Assembly: GCA_944472135.2 (NCBI GenBank)
Contig: OX235262.1
Location: 85,224,903-85,288,902 of the forward strand
Reading direction: 5' to 3'
DNA: 64,000 bases
Origin: Trichobilharzia regenti
Lineage: Eukaryota; Platyhelminthes; Trematoda; Strigeidida; Schistosomatidae
The notes below the pieces were generated by a model that saw only the letters and a list, made by a program, of their open reading frames with translations, did not search any database and was not told the origin of the DNA. Positions 44,655 to 55,749 of this stretch are shown one piece after another. A program made the translations under genes and the position numbers. Each line of letters opens with the position of its first letter. The first letter of the stretch is position 1.

Positions 44655-45105
44655 GTTTAAATTATTCAACTGTATTTCCCAAGTTTTAAAGTGAAGTAAA
44701 ATCATACGTGCTATTTAAGATTGAGAAATCAAACTCCGCGCTGATAAATGGTTGTATTTGTGACCAAAATATTCAAACCCTCGTTAATCCTCCTTAAGGT
44801 GATCGCACCAGTAGTAGTAGTAGTATAATGGGTTGCCAACCCTCTTATCTATATACGAAAGTGACAGTTTAATAAAAATAACAAAACTTAGTCTTTGATT
44901 GAACATTGTAGATTTTTTTAACACTACATTGACAAATATGTGCACTGATGACATTTCCTTTCAGATTCTTATTTTATGCCTATGATAATAAAACCTTGTC
45001 CATGCAGATACTCAACCTTGAGATAAAAACATGAAATTAACCTAGTAAATATTCGTAGAATTGTGTACAGCTCATGGAAGAAGGAGAAAAAGACTTTTTA
45101 TTTTT
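44655..45105. other. No gene seen
   Basis: AT-rich, with a (TAG)n run at about 44811-44824. Confidence 0.45.
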
Positions 45106-45109
45106 TTAT

Positions 45110-45300
45110 TTTTATTTTTGATTAACAGCTTGATTCCACGCTGTATTTTTGGTACAAGTATGGAATTTTCAGCATGGATATCGGTAGCCCAAATTTTGCA
45201 GGCCGACTATAGATATCAGGTGTGCGCCGGCGTGGGCTCGAACCCCGGACCATGTGCATGGTCGGCGAGAGTCCTAACCACTGTGCCACGACGTGGATAA
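45110..45300 (-). mobile_element. SINE-C
   Basis: This is the reverse-strand copy of the 43255 element, with the A-rich end, gaaaattccatacttg body, B box ggctcgaaccccgg and A box region at its right end. Confidence 0.75.
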
Positions 45301-45384
45301 CTCTTCTCTACTTAGATGTATACGATTTAATTGTCCAGTGCACGAGTGTTAGTTATTAAAGAGTCCATAAATGTTCATTACACT

Positions 45385-45605
45385 GCGTCCCTACTGATAC
45401 ACAGGGCTTAAAACTTGAGCTTTGTGGTACTAGTAGCTATGATGGTGGTAGCGCTTTCATAAGGTGGGGGTTGCTAGTCTCACACCCAACCCTCGCCCTC
45501 TTTACCAGGCTAACTACTGACTAAGCGAGGTTTAGGAGTGTGTTGACTGGGAGTCAAACCCCTGACGAGCATTCTACTATGGAACTACCGAAACACTGAT
45601 ACTGC
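45385..45605 (-). mobile_element. SINE-B
   Basis: Reverse-strand copy. The body tttaccaggctaactactga and a weak B box (ggagtcaaacccc) are visible. The tail is partly worn (ctgatacacagggcttaaaa). Confidence 0.65.
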
Positions 45606-45609
45606 CCAG

Positions 45610-46150
45610 TCCTAATTCATTCGTAATAACTTCTCAGACTATATCATTTTGAGGAAGAAACGAACAACTAATAAAGCGTGTTTCTTATATTCCAATAAAA
45701 ATGACAATAAATCTCTACACCAATAAATTCTGCTAAACCAAAGACTTTTTCTCTACTGATACAGATAAAAATTCCAATATAACACTAAAGTCATATGATA
45801 CAGTGGTGTTAAAATGATATAAGATACTGTAATTAACAGACGTCTAAGTGAAGTAACAGAAAAAAATATATAAGTAAAATCTGTAATGCGATTTAAGTCA
45901 CATGAGTGGATCTACCCAATTTTTTTTCTTAAACTAAAAGTTATACCAAATAACTGGTCAACTGATATCAAAACTATGTTTGTAATTCTTACTGCAGAAA
46001 AATCAATTTTCAGGATAGAATTTCTTTTACTCCTATCACAGTCGCCTTTTTGAATAACCCTTTCAGGATATACAGGAAAGATTAAGAGTTAAAGACTGTT
46101 GCTGATGTGATAAAGGATTGAAACATACAATGTAAACTTTTGCCCTACTT
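45610..46150. other. No gene seen
   Basis: AT-rich sequence with no recognised feature. Confidence 0.45.
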
Positions 46151-46154
46151 CTCT

Positions 46155-46350
46155 GATGGTGGCTAACAATACAGTCCAGGATAGGCGTTTCCTCCTATTC
46201 TGTGACACATCATCTGGATGTACCAGCATCATCAGTGGGTGATAGTGTTTCTTTTAGGATTGGAACCCCACCATTCGCCGTTTCGAACGCTAAAGCATCA
46301 TCCACTAGGCCAGTGAGTTACCAGAGTTGCATCTTATGCAATGAGTATTA
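46155..46350 (+). repeat. Repeat R with tRNA-like segment
   Basis: gcgtttcctcctattctgtg, catctggatgtaccagcatc and agtgggtgatagtgtttct match R at 11440-11720 (reverse). The right part, read in reverse, is tRNA-like (ctggcctagtggatgatg then gttcgaaac), so R may be a SINE whose head is on the minus strand. Confidence 0.5.
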
Positions 46351-46354
46351 GTTG

Positions 46355-47490
46355 CCCAAAATAACTTCAGCAGATCGACCTTCCAGAGCCAATAATCTCT
46401 TGATTGCAATCAACCTTTAATTGTTTGAAATCAGTAGTTGATGGCACAGGTGTTGTTTAGAACAGAACGTACAATTTCATTTCATATGCTTAAACAATTA
46501 GACCATTAGACTTCATTTCTTCCAGTCTGTTTTCCGTGGTTCTTAGATAATGGTGTACAGAATGCAGTGCAGTAGTAGGGTCTACTTAAGAGCTGATATC
46601 ATAGACTTCATCCAGACTGATTTTATCCATCCGAAAGATGTTGATCTACTATAAGTTTAAAGCACATATCACAACGTATTCTGATTTATCCCTTTCTGAA
46701 TAAAATATATTTCTTGTTAAATCTGTGAACTTCTTCTAATAAGCCCTTCAGTTCGACTTGATACCAGAAACTTATTTTAATCGTGTTTTAACACACTTAT
46801 TAGGCGCAAGCCTATCTATCACTACCATAGTTATACACTACTAAAGACTACTGTACAGGAACATAAACTAATGTCTAATTCTGATTAGAAGTAAAGGCTT
46901 TCTAGTGTATTTCAGTATTTAACAAAATCCAGCTTGAAAGTAGTTTTGGTCATTTCAAGGACAGAAAAGAAAGGAGTGAGAAATTCAACCGACTTGTGAA
47001 ATTGAAACAAATTTATTGAAGTCAATCTGAAAAAAATTGGACATTTATAGAAACTATTCGAATTGAACACGCAAACGACTAAATGAATACGACTGAATTG
47101 GTCAAAACTATTGTCACTCTTAAAAAAGATATCATTTTACATACCAGAGGTTTTGTTCTCATTCATTAATCGATTGCTAACAAAACAAAGTTGTTTTTGA
47201 TGAAAACTGACTATAAGTCAAAAACTTTGAAGAAATAGAAAATTGCGTAATGCAAAACAGAACTATTTAGTACTGATAGCTAGAAACACCTTAGTCAGAG
47301 ACTCCCACAGTGCACACTAAAAGTGCAAAATGGTACTGAAGCCTGGTCAAATGTACACCGGTTAGAAATAAAACTCAAAACACCATGAATAGGTGATTCA
47401 GTTAGGACTTAGTTATTTCCATTTCGGTTGTTTATTTTCACTCTGATAGTATTTCGGTATCGGTGAGATGACAGTCTATTAACTGTTCTG
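46355..47490. other. No gene seen
   Basis: AT-rich sequence with no recognised feature. Confidence 0.45.
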
Positions 47491-47494
47491 CCAT

Positions 47495-47735
47495 TAGATC
47501 GATGGTTCACCGGTGGAATTCTCGCCAACCACTCATGTGATCGGTGCTCGCTTCTCGACTGATGCACACAAATACCTCGCCCGGTTTTCTGGCCGATAGT
47601 GAACTAGGAAAAGACAGTAGGTTGTGCATGATACTAGCAGCCTCATCCGGTTGAAACCACATCGCTGCTAATGAAATTACAAAAGCATGAAACTCTATGT
47701 TTCACTGGAAATATGAGTAATGAAGTAAAATGATA
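47495..47735 (+). mobile_element. SINE-B, decayed
   Basis: tcgccaaccactcatgtgat, the body around 47580-47640 and the tail gaaactctatgtttcactgg remain. Confidence 0.6.
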
Positions 47736-47808
47736 AAATGCACTGCGTTACTGCGTTACTGGAAAAGTCAATATATGTGTAAAACCTGGGCACTGTGGTA
47801 TTAAGTAA

Positions 47809-48645
47809 TTCCATATTACTTTGATTATTAATTGTATCACACAGTGAACAGTATTGTATACTGGATGACGTTTCGAACACAATTTATTGTTCATAATCAT
47901 ATCAATTTTTGTCACACGACTTCGAGATTTGATTTTTATAGTTTTCTCTGTCTTCTCCTATTTGTTGTATGGGCAGTAGAATTTTCCATATATCTGGGAC
48001 AGGTGTTGAATCATTCCTATTACATGTATTTGCAGTTGGTTCGATAAACAAAGCTTCTGTTATCAATCTCTCCCTATACCCTATGACATTAGATTTTAAA
48101 ACTGTCATCCTATCCCATCTATTGTATGGTTGTGTGTAACTGCATGTAGTGCTATAGCTGAACTACTCTCTAGATTTCTTATCTTATTCGGGTCAACCAA
48201 TCTAGATTTAGCTAGGTTTTTATGTTCGGCTAGTCTGACTGCCCTGTTCTACTAGTTTGACCTATGTATTTGACCTCACAATCATTGCAGGGTATTAGAT
48301 AAACTAAATTGTTTTGTTTTAATGGCTCTACAGGATCCTTTAACCGACAAAGCTTGTTTCTAATTGAGTTTGTGGGTGGTTTGAATGCCACTTTTATTCC
48401 TGCCTTGTTAAGAATTCTGCGTAATGTTTCCGTTGTTCCTTCCTTGTATGGAATTACTACTGATGATTTGGATTCCTTATTGTTAGTGTCATAATTATTA
48501 TCACTATTATTACCATTATTTATTTTATTTTTACATTTCCTTAAATATTTCCTGACTAATTTATCAGGGTAATTATTAAGTTTCAAGGTTTCTTTTATGT
48601 GTATCACTTCCTGTCCTAGATTTTTCTTGGTACTACTTAGTTTTT
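47809..48645 (-). repeat. Inverted arm, partial PLE-2 (C-terminal half)
   Basis: In reverse it encodes KNLGQEVIHIKETLKLNNYP, the GIY-YIG domain (VYLIPCNDCEVKYIGQTSRT) and the C-terminal RLITEALFIEPTANTCNRND, with a frameshift near 48235-48250. The Asn run is short here compared with the other arm. Confidence 0.85.
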
Positions 48646-48682
48646 GGTAGTATACGTGTGTGTATATTATATACACGTATAC
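48646..48682. repeat. Palindromic arm junction
   Basis: gtatacgtgtgtgtatatta meets tatatacacgtatac in a near-perfect palindrome exactly between the inverted arm and the coding arm. Confidence 0.7.
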
Positions 48683-50058
48683 CAATAAATATGGCTATAG
48701 AGGCAGTCAGAAACGAACTCATTTCTGACCAAGAACTCGAACTTAGGACAAAAGTGCCAATTGAGGACATAATGCTGGGAGTGCAGCTTTGCCTGACTTC
48801 TACAGTATTTAAATTCCAAGGGAAAATATACAAACAAACTGAGGGAGTTGCCATGGGATCACCAATATCCCCGGTGGTAGCAGATATATTCATGGATAGG
48901 TGGGAAAAGATAGCGATTGAAACGTTCACCCCCACCCCAAAAGTATGGTGGAGGTATGTAGATGACACATTCACTGTACTTAGAACACAAGATATAGATA
49001 GATTTTTCGAGCACATCAACTCGAAGGTAGAGGCAATTCAATTCACTTATGAATTGGAAAGTCAGGAAGGGGAACTTCCAATGTTAGATTGCAACGTAAA
49101 AAGGAAAGAAGATGGGAAGCTAAACACTAGTGTTTACAGAAAACCCACACATTCAAACAGATATTTGGATTTCCGATCATCCCATCCTATGTCAGTAAAA
49201 ATAGGATTAGTGAAATGTTTAAATGACAGAGCACAAAAACTAAGTAGTACCAAGGAAAATCTAAGACAGGAAGTGACACACATAAAAGAAGCCTTGAAAC
49301 TTAATAATTACCCGGATAAATTAGTCAAGAAATATGTAAGTAAATGTAAAAATAAAATAAAGAAGGATAACAGAGATAGTGATAATAATAATAATGATAA
49401 CAATAATAATAATAACAATAATAATAATAATGGTAATAATAATAGTGATAATAATAATAATATTAATAACGACACCAACAATAAGGAATGTAAATCATCA
49501 ACAATAATTCCATACAAAGAAGGAACCTCGGAAGCCTTACGCAGAATTCTTAACAAGGCAGGAATAAAAGTGGCATTCAAACCCACAAACTCAATTAGAA
49601 ACAAGCTTTGTCGGTTAAAGGATCCTGTAGAGCCATTAAAACAAAACAATTTAGTTTATCTAATACCCTGCAATGATTGTGAGGTCAAATACATAGGTCA
49701 AACTAGTAGAACAGGGGCAGTCAGACTAGCCGAACATAAAAACCTAGCTAAATCTAGATTGGTTGACCCGAATAAGATAAGAAATCTAGAGAGTAGTTCA
49801 GCTATAGCACTACATGCAGTTACACACAACCATACAATAGGATGGGATAGGATGACAGTTTTAAAATCTAATGTCACAGGGTATAGGGAGAGATTGATAA
49901 CAGAAGCTTTGTTTATCGAATCAACTGCAAATACATGTAATAGGAATGATTCAACACCTGTCCCAGATATATGGAAAATTCTACTGCCCATACAACAAAT
50001 AGGAGAAGACAGAGAAAACTATAAAAATCAAATCTCGAAGTCGTGTGACAAAAATTGA
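48658..50058 (+). CDS. PLE-2 reverse transcriptase / GIY-YIG endonuclease, 466 aa, truncated at motif A
   Basis: The frame begins inside RT motif A. Only TRIPINMAIEA of the expected motif remains, so the first catalytic Asp is missing. The rest is intact: GVAMGSPISPVVADIF (63-78), RYVDDTF (99-105), MLDCNVKRK, YRKPTHSNRYLDF, a low-complexity Asn run (about 241-275), then VYLIPCNDCEVKYIGQTSR and RERLITEALF. Compared with the copy at 26379-27728 the proteins are clearly the same family, about as long after motif A. The start ATG lies in the junction palindrome and is accidental. Loss of motif A should abolish polymerase activity, while the endonuclease looks complete. Confidence 0.85.
   Translation: MCILYTRIPINMAIEAVRNELISDQELELRTKVPIEDIMLGVQLCLTSTVFKFQGKIYKQTEGVAMGSPISPVVADIFMDRWEKIAIETFTPTPKVWWRYVDDTFTVLRTQDIDRFFEHINSKVEAIQFTYELESQEGELPMLDCNVKRKEDGKLNTSVYRKPTHSNRYLDFRSSHPMSVKIGLVKCLNDRAQKLSSTKENLRQEVTHIKEALKLNNYPDKLVKKYVSKCKNKIKKDNRDSDNNNNDNNNNNNNNNNNGNNNSDNNNNINNDTNNKECKSSTIIPYKEGTSEALRRILNKAGIKVAFKPTNSIRNKLCRLKDPVEPLKQNNLVYLIPCNDCEVKYIGQTSRTGAVRLAEHKNLAKSRLVDPNKIRNLESSSAIALHAVTHNHTIGWDRMTVLKSNVTGYRERLITEALFIESTANTCNRNDSTPVPDIWKILLPIQQIGEDRENYKNQISKSCDKN
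49378..49475 (+). repeat. (AAT)n-rich microsatellite inside the PLE-2 frame
   Basis: Imperfect AAT/GAT units encode the Asn run of the linker. The corresponding stretch in the inverted arm (about 48485-48525) is far shorter. Confidence 0.9.
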
Positions 50059-50264
50059 TATGATTATGAACAATAAATTGTGTTCGAAACGTCATCCAGT
50101 ATACAATACTGTTTCACTGTGTGATACATTTAATAATCAAACTAATATGGAAAAGTCAAGCAGTAATTAATGATGTTTGCCACTTGATGCCCATTATAAA
50201 GTGCGAACATACACCTACCCTAGGCTACAATCAAAGACATTTTAATGCTATAAGTGGTCGTTCG

Positions 50265-50492
50265 TGCGTCGTTGGCACAGCGGTAGAATGCTCGCCAACC
50301 ACGAAGGTGGTCCGGGTTTCAATTCCAGGCCAAACGCACTCCTGAATCTCCCTAAACTAGTAATAAGACTGGTAAAAAGGGAAGGTTGGGCGTGAGTAAA
50401 TAGCAAAAGTAAACACCGCCGCTACCGAAACTTCAAGCCTCTAGCTTGAAGCCCTATGTTTTACAGGGAACGTAAAGGAATAAATAAGTGGT
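50265..50492 (+). mobile_element. SINE-B
   Basis: The head (cgtcgttggcacagcggtag, gggtttcaattccagg), body (taagactggtaaaaagggaa) and tail (gaagccctatgttttacagg) are present. It ends aaggaataaataa. Confidence 0.8.
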
Positions 50493-50499
50493 CGTTTAT

Positions 50500-51095
50500 G
50501 AAGCCGAATAGCCGAATAGTTGCAGTAGTGGTTGATGCGGCCTCGAATGTATAAGACGACATTAATTTCTTTGAGGTTGTAGATAAGCTTACCAGATGCC
50601 TCCAATCGACTATAAGAAAGGGATTATCATGAAATATTCAGAAGTTTCAAATCGATTTTACATATTTATTGATTAATCATTCACTCCTTTGTATTTCTAC
50701 CCAGATATATATATACATATATAGGTATCACAACTTTTAAAATCTGCTGGTACATTTTCATGAATTCATCTTAATCTTAATCTTCGCTTAGTTTTCTTTT
50801 CTTACCTTTTTCACATTTTCTTCATTGTCTCAATAAATCAAAAGTTTAGAGAGACAATTTAATTCAATCTGTTATGTAAAAGACATTTTATAACTGAAGA
50901 AAGTATTTCAAATTTATTGCATGTAAGTTAAATCATCTTTTTTTCCTTGGTATAAAAAATGTAAAGTTTTTCAGGAGGAAAGTGGTCAAGATCTGGTCCA
51001 GTCTGATTCTTATCTTTTTTCAAACAAATAAAACACACAGAGAGATACAGAGATTTCTACTAGTTGCCCAGCTATCAGTAAATTAAGCCTAGCCA
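50500..51095. other. No gene; weak SINE-D trace
   Basis: 50515-50610 shows a faint SINE-D-like end (gatgcctccaatcgac). The rest is AT-rich. Confidence 0.4.
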
Positions 51096-51122
51096 CTTAC
51101 ATAATTTCATTGTTTACTTTAC

Positions 51123-51292
51123 CAGGATGATCGATTGTCAGACTAGGAGACTGTTCATTGAAACAACTGACTGTTGGGTGACTGTAGTCCTTCTCATAAA
51201 CAATCAATAAAGGATCAAGGACCCTAATATTAACATCTCTAATATCAGTTTGTTTCAGTAATTGGAAAGAATCATCTTCTATGATGGCGGAT
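51123..51292 (-). CDS. Candidate internal exon on the minus strand
   Basis: Read on the minus strand, gtgttacaag precedes a 170-bp open segment that ends at CCTG|GTAAAGT. It reads SAIIEDDSFQLLKQTDIRD, VNIRVLDPLLIVYEKDYSHP and NEQSPSLTIDHP. Entering phase is one base left of a codon and exit phase is 1. The composition is that of an ordinary globular protein and unlike the repeats. The family is not recognised. The RTE insertion at 51349 sits 56 bp upstream in what would be its intron. Confidence 0.4.
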
Positions 51293-51348
51293 CTTGTAAC
51301 ACATAAGCGACAACTATGTAGTGTAATAATATGTTTGCAATGCTTTTT

Positions 51349-51957
51349 TGGCGGAACTGACGAGGATAACAAAGCCACAATCAGAAAAGCAAGACAAGCT
51401 TTCATTACTCTGAAGTCTGTGTGGAGGTCAACAGAACTCATCATCAAAACGAGTATAAGATCCGGATTTTCAACTCCAATGTGAAGCCAGTCAGTGCCAC
51501 TCACTATACGGATCAGAGACTTGCACTGCGCATCATAAAGAGCATCTCAAACCAACTTCAGACCTTCATTAACAGTTGTCTTCGCTCAATACTCAAGATC
51601 ATATGGCTGGCCAGAAAAGATCAGCAACAGGAATGGATCTGTGGCATTGAGCGAACCAACCCAGCAGGAACCGATTGTGAAACAAATAGGCAAGAAGAAA
51701 TGGAGATGGATGGCCATACTCTGAGGAAACCATCAAGTGACATCACATACCAGGCTACCGCTCAAGTGGAACCCGAAAGGGAAGCGGCGAGTTGGTCGTC
51801 AATGCAAGGGTGACTTGGAGGAGGTCATGTGAAGAGGAGATGAAAGCATGCGGGCAGACTTGGAGCGGGGTGATAAAGTTGGCAGAAAACCGAAGGCAAT
51901 TGAGATGCGCAGCTGAAGCCCTATGTTCCTCTAGGAATTAAAGGATATAATAATAAT
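51349..51957 (+). mobile_element. 5'-truncated RTE LINE insertion with 10-bp target duplication
   Basis: aatgcttttt stands at 51339-51348 and again at 51958-51967, after the (TAA)n tail. Between them is the RTE C-terminal region, starting inside GGTDEDNKATIRKARQAF. It goes on to LRSILKIIWLARKDQQ, TLRKPSSDI and the 3' tail gaagccctatgttcctctag. 5' truncation plus a tail next to the duplication is the signature of target-primed reverse transcription. Confidence 0.85.
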
Positions 51958-51969
51958 AATGCTTTTTAG

Positions 51970-52400
51970 TGCATTTTTCAACTTTTTTGCACCTGAGTTC
52001 TGATTAGTTGTTCAAGGTCATTGTAGTTTTGGTTATGATAGTTCAACTTTGCAGATTACTCATTTACTTGAAGATTTTGCATAAGTTGAAAATTCTGTAC
52101 TCTATATAAAAATGTTAAGAATAAAATCAATTATTATTATATTACTAGATCAGTTACAGTAAACATATTTAGTCATAAAATAAAAGCTAAAGTGTATCCT
52201 CACTCAAAATCCTGCAGTGACTTGGTAAACGTAATAGACAAGATGCCAATGGTTATTAACTCCACTCCCATCGACTAAACAGACAGTTTAACTTATGTGT
52301 AAAAATGGCGGTCAGACGAAAGTCTCAATCATCTTCAATTACAATGTACTATGACTTATATATCTCCACTTAAATCAGAATGACTATTATTTAAGCATTC
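51970..52400. other. No gene seen
   Basis: AT-rich sequence with no recognised feature. Confidence 0.45.
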
Positions 52401-52404
52401 GATC

Positions 52405-53710
52405 ACATTATTATTATTGTTCCCTTGGGTTCCTAGTGGAACATACGGCTTCAACTGCACGTCTCCACTTGCCTTCTGTCTTCCTTCTGCTGTACTTTTC
52501 GCCTGCATCCATGTTAGTCCATACAGTTTCAACTCCTCTTCACACGATCTCCTCCATGTCACCCTTGCACTGACGACCCAGTCGCCGCTTCCCATTCTGT
52601 CGGGTTCCACTCGAGAAATGGCCTGACGGGCGATGTCACCCACCGGTCTCCTCAGCCACGAGTGTCCAATCCATCTCCACTTTCTCCTGCACATTTGTTG
52701 GTCGGCGTTTGCTTCTTGTTTTGTTTGTTCCCAGCCATAGTTTCTTGTTTGTGATTCTTTCCGGCCCGGCCATCTGATCTTCAGTATACAGCCAGCGAAG
52801 ACAGTTGTTGGTTGATGAAGGTCTGCAACAGGCTGTTGGAAATATTCTTTGTGACCCGCCTGCCAAGTTTCTGATCCGTATAGAAGAACTGACTTGACGT
52901 TTGTATTGAAAATCCGAATTCTGTTGTGATGCTGGCTGAGTGACGAAGATTTCCAGATCGTCTTCAGGTTGATGAATGTGTTTCTCGCCTTCCCGATTCT
53001 CGCTCGATTTGACATCCCCATCCGTTTCGCCTGTAGTTGAGACAATGCTCCCTAGATCTAAGTGAATGAAGTAACCTCTTTCAAATCCCTCCCATTGATG
53101 GCGATTGGCTCTAGATGTTGCTGTTGTTGTTGGTTGGTTGGTTGGTTATTTTCACAACCTCCGTCTTGTCTATGTTCACCTGGAGTCCTGTCTTCGCCGG
53201 CTGCTTCTTCGACCAGTTTGTCGGTTTTCGCTTCTAAGTCTTCGATTTTGTGACAGTGAAATCAAACATAAATCATCCACGCGCGAAATCCAGGTCTTCT
53301 AGGTTGTTCACGTCGGTCGGTCCAGGATATCCCTGTCTTCTCGTTTCCTACTCACTGTCTGACGCATAATCCAGTCAGTCCACCACAATTAGGAGTATCA
53401 TTGGTGATAATAAGCACCCTTGTCTGACTTCTGTATTTACTTCAAACGCCTCACTGAGTTTTCCGTTGTGGATCACTTGACATGTGCCGTTGTCGTACAG
53501 CTGTTGAATAAGGTTGATGAATATTTGTGGTAGGCCGTAGTACTCGAGTAGTTTCCAAATTACTTCGCGGTCAACGCTGTCTGTTGAAGGCCTTCTCAAA
53601 GTCTATAAAGTTGAGGTAGAGGTTTGATTGCCATTCCATGCTTTGTTCTGTGATGATGATGCGTAGAGTTGCAATTTGGTCAGAACATGATTTGCCTTTC
53701 CTGAATCGAT
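52405..53710 (-). mobile_element. RTE LINE fragment, RT to 3' end
   Basis: From the right on the minus strand: KGKSCSDQIATLRIII (RT motif before A), NFIDFEKAF, DSVDREVIWKLLEYYGLP and VRQGCLLSP (frame 53375-53599). Then come the linker and the long C-terminal frame 52356-53045, with RARIGKARNTFINLKTIWKS, LLYGSETW and RRSCEEELKLYGLTW. The 3' tail with (TAA)n is at 52408-52440. This is the longest RTE copy in the window. Frameshifts, one near 53580, inactivate it. It is very like the copy at 2650-3735. Confidence 0.85.
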
Positions 53711-53714
53711 AACA

Positions 53715-54595
53715 TACACACACACACACAAACACGCAGATTTGTGCTCTTTTTTATCACAAAAATGACATTATCTCTCTTACAACACACTTCATCCAAG
53801 TTTCTAAATATATTCAACTTTTTTTCGGAAATCACTCTTATCTTGCCAGAATAGAAGTAAATATCTAGGAGGGTTTTTTCTGTACGTTGCTTATAAAGCA
53901 TGAAATAGCTACCATTTAGGTTTGTTATATGCATTAAAGTATCTACATATATATCCTATTACATTTGCTTGTCATTTGTAGTATTTGAAGTATTACTTTA
54001 TGGTATATGAACACAGTGATTACTGGGGATTTCGAGGTGTCACTTTTTGCTTATTTGTGTGTGTGTGTGTGCGTTGCGTTGTATTCACTATTCGACTAAG
54101 ATACTAAATGCCAGAGGTATACACTAAAGAGAAGAACTTGATTTTTGTCACAAAGAAAAGTGAAGCACATTTCATGTTGTAATCTTCACTGCTGTTGCAC
54201 ATCTTTTTTTTTGAATTTATCAGTCAGTCTTCATTCAGAACTTCATTTTTGCAATCATTTATCAAAAGTCACTTTGGATAAGCGTCTAATGATGGTTTAA
54301 TTTTGCGTGAATTTTAAACTTATCAATGTTTCAATGCATTTTATCACAAACAACTCTTGTTTGAAAAGATAATACGCCATTTCTAGCTTGTGATCTTATC
54401 GTAGACCTGAAACTGTCAGAAACTGTTGAAAATTTTAGAAAAATGCACTAAATACTTGTTCTATTCTAACTTGGAAATTCCTACGATGAATGGAATTCAC
54501 TCACTTAATTTGTGTATCTGATAGCTGACTCTATGTCCATCAACACAGCCACCAATACTCATAAAAACTTTACAGCTGACTTAGACTTGATTCAA
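53715..54595. other. No gene; CA and GT microsatellites
   Basis: (CA)n at about 53714-53730 and (GT)n at about 54055-54072. The rest is AT-rich without recognised features. Confidence 0.5.
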
Positions 54596-54599
54596 GTAT

Positions 54600-54865
54600 T
54601 TTATTTTATTTATTATTCCTTTTGGTTTCGGGTGGAGCATAGGGCCTGGTGTTGTTGTTGGTTGTTATTTTCATCTCCTTTATCTTCCGTATGTTCGCTT
54701 GAAGTCTTGTCTTCGCTATCAGCCTCTGCTGATAGTGTGTTAGTTTCGGCCTGTGAGTCTTCGAGTTTGTGTGACATTAGACGCTAATCGTCATCCGTGA
54801 AGTCTAGATCAGCCAGAGTCTTCTAATCGGCCCAACGTATTCCTGTCTTCTCCCTCCCCACAGTT
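54600..54865 (-). mobile_element. RTE LINE with internal deletion
   Basis: The 3' tip (ttttggtttcgggtggagca in + sense) is joined directly to the linker and end of the RT domain (gttggttgttattttcatct, gtctagatcagccagagtct). About 500 bp present in other copies between these parts is missing. Confidence 0.65.
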
Positions 54866-54869
54866 ATAA

Positions 54870-55195
54870 CATAACCTTTTTGCTTATGCAACTTCGATAG
54901 AAAATTGACGATAATAAAATGTACAAATATTTACTGATTTTGGAAGTTAGATACCAGGTATTTTGTTTCATTTTCAGGAAATCTGATTATATCTGAAAAA
55001 TATTTTGTTACACAATTTAGATTTATTAGCAATAATATTTTATAATATAAATTATTTGTTCTTAAAGCTAATATTGTTGACTAAGAGAAGTTTTGATCGA
55101 TAAATTCAAGCACTTCAAATTCGGAGGGATGGCTTAGTCCACCTTAAAGAGATTATATCTCGTGAAAATTAAGTTGTGAAGGTTAGATAAAGAAC
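54870..55195. other. No gene seen
   Basis: AT-rich sequence with no recognised feature. Confidence 0.4.
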
Positions 55196-55199
55196 TTTC

Positions 55200-55310
55200 A
55201 GTCAGTAAGTCATGAATAGCCCGAAAATAGGATGAAATAGCTGTCCAGTGCTCCTTCGTTTTCAACAGTTCTCTAACTGTTTCGGCGGCCTACTTGAATC
55301 ACTGGGCTAC
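55200..55310 (+). mobile_element. SINE-A remnant
   Basis: ataggatgaaatagctgtcc and cagttctctaactgtttcgg are the ribozyme 3' side and the SINE 3' end. CTGANGA is lost. Confidence 0.5.
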
Positions 55311-55745
55311 CTGAATCATCATCCACAATTTCTTATTGTCTTAATTATTCAATTATATCCTTGAGCTGCAAAATGTACGTGTAAGTATTTCTCAGAGATG
55401 GGGGGGGCAAATGTCAAGAGGGTTGTGTCATACAATATATAATGGATTGCTATTACACCTGAAGATCCCGGATGAAGAGAAAACATTTGGCTACAGATTA
55501 CTATGACGATTCGGTAAATTTTGTAAACTTTTGGTCCAAAATAAGGCTGTAGTTTTATTATTATTATTACTGTAACGAACTTCGCCTTCAAGTTAGTCTA
55601 CTTCGTACAAACTAATACCTGAAAATAAAGCCACTGTTCAATGATGACTGATTGCAGATGGACTTCCTGGACTTCTACCCTGTTGGCTACGAGGATAGTT
55701 ACACAGCGATACTACTGGATGAAGTTAGTTTATATAGCTGATAGA
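55310..55745. other. No gene seen
   Basis: Unassigned sequence with a short (ATT)n run near 55556. Confidence 0.4.
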
Positions 55746-55749
55746 CGGA

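Larger units (their letters stand above)
47772..50147 (+). mobile_element. PLE-2 insertion built as a large inverted repeat
   Basis: The direct repeat tggaaaagtcaa (47760-47771 and 50148-50159) bounds this unit. It holds the one-sided end (gggcactgtggtattaagta), an inverted copy of the 3' half of the element (47809-48645), a 36-bp junction, then the + strand RT and GIY-YIG frame and its 3' end. The two arms (47809-48645 and 49235-50147) are close but not identical, with point changes and a large length difference in the Asn-coding repeat. Confidence 0.85.

Noticed and set aside
49308..49649. A Leu-rich membrane protein on the minus strand
   Set aside because: It is the antisense shadow of the Asn-coding repeat in the PLE-2 frame.
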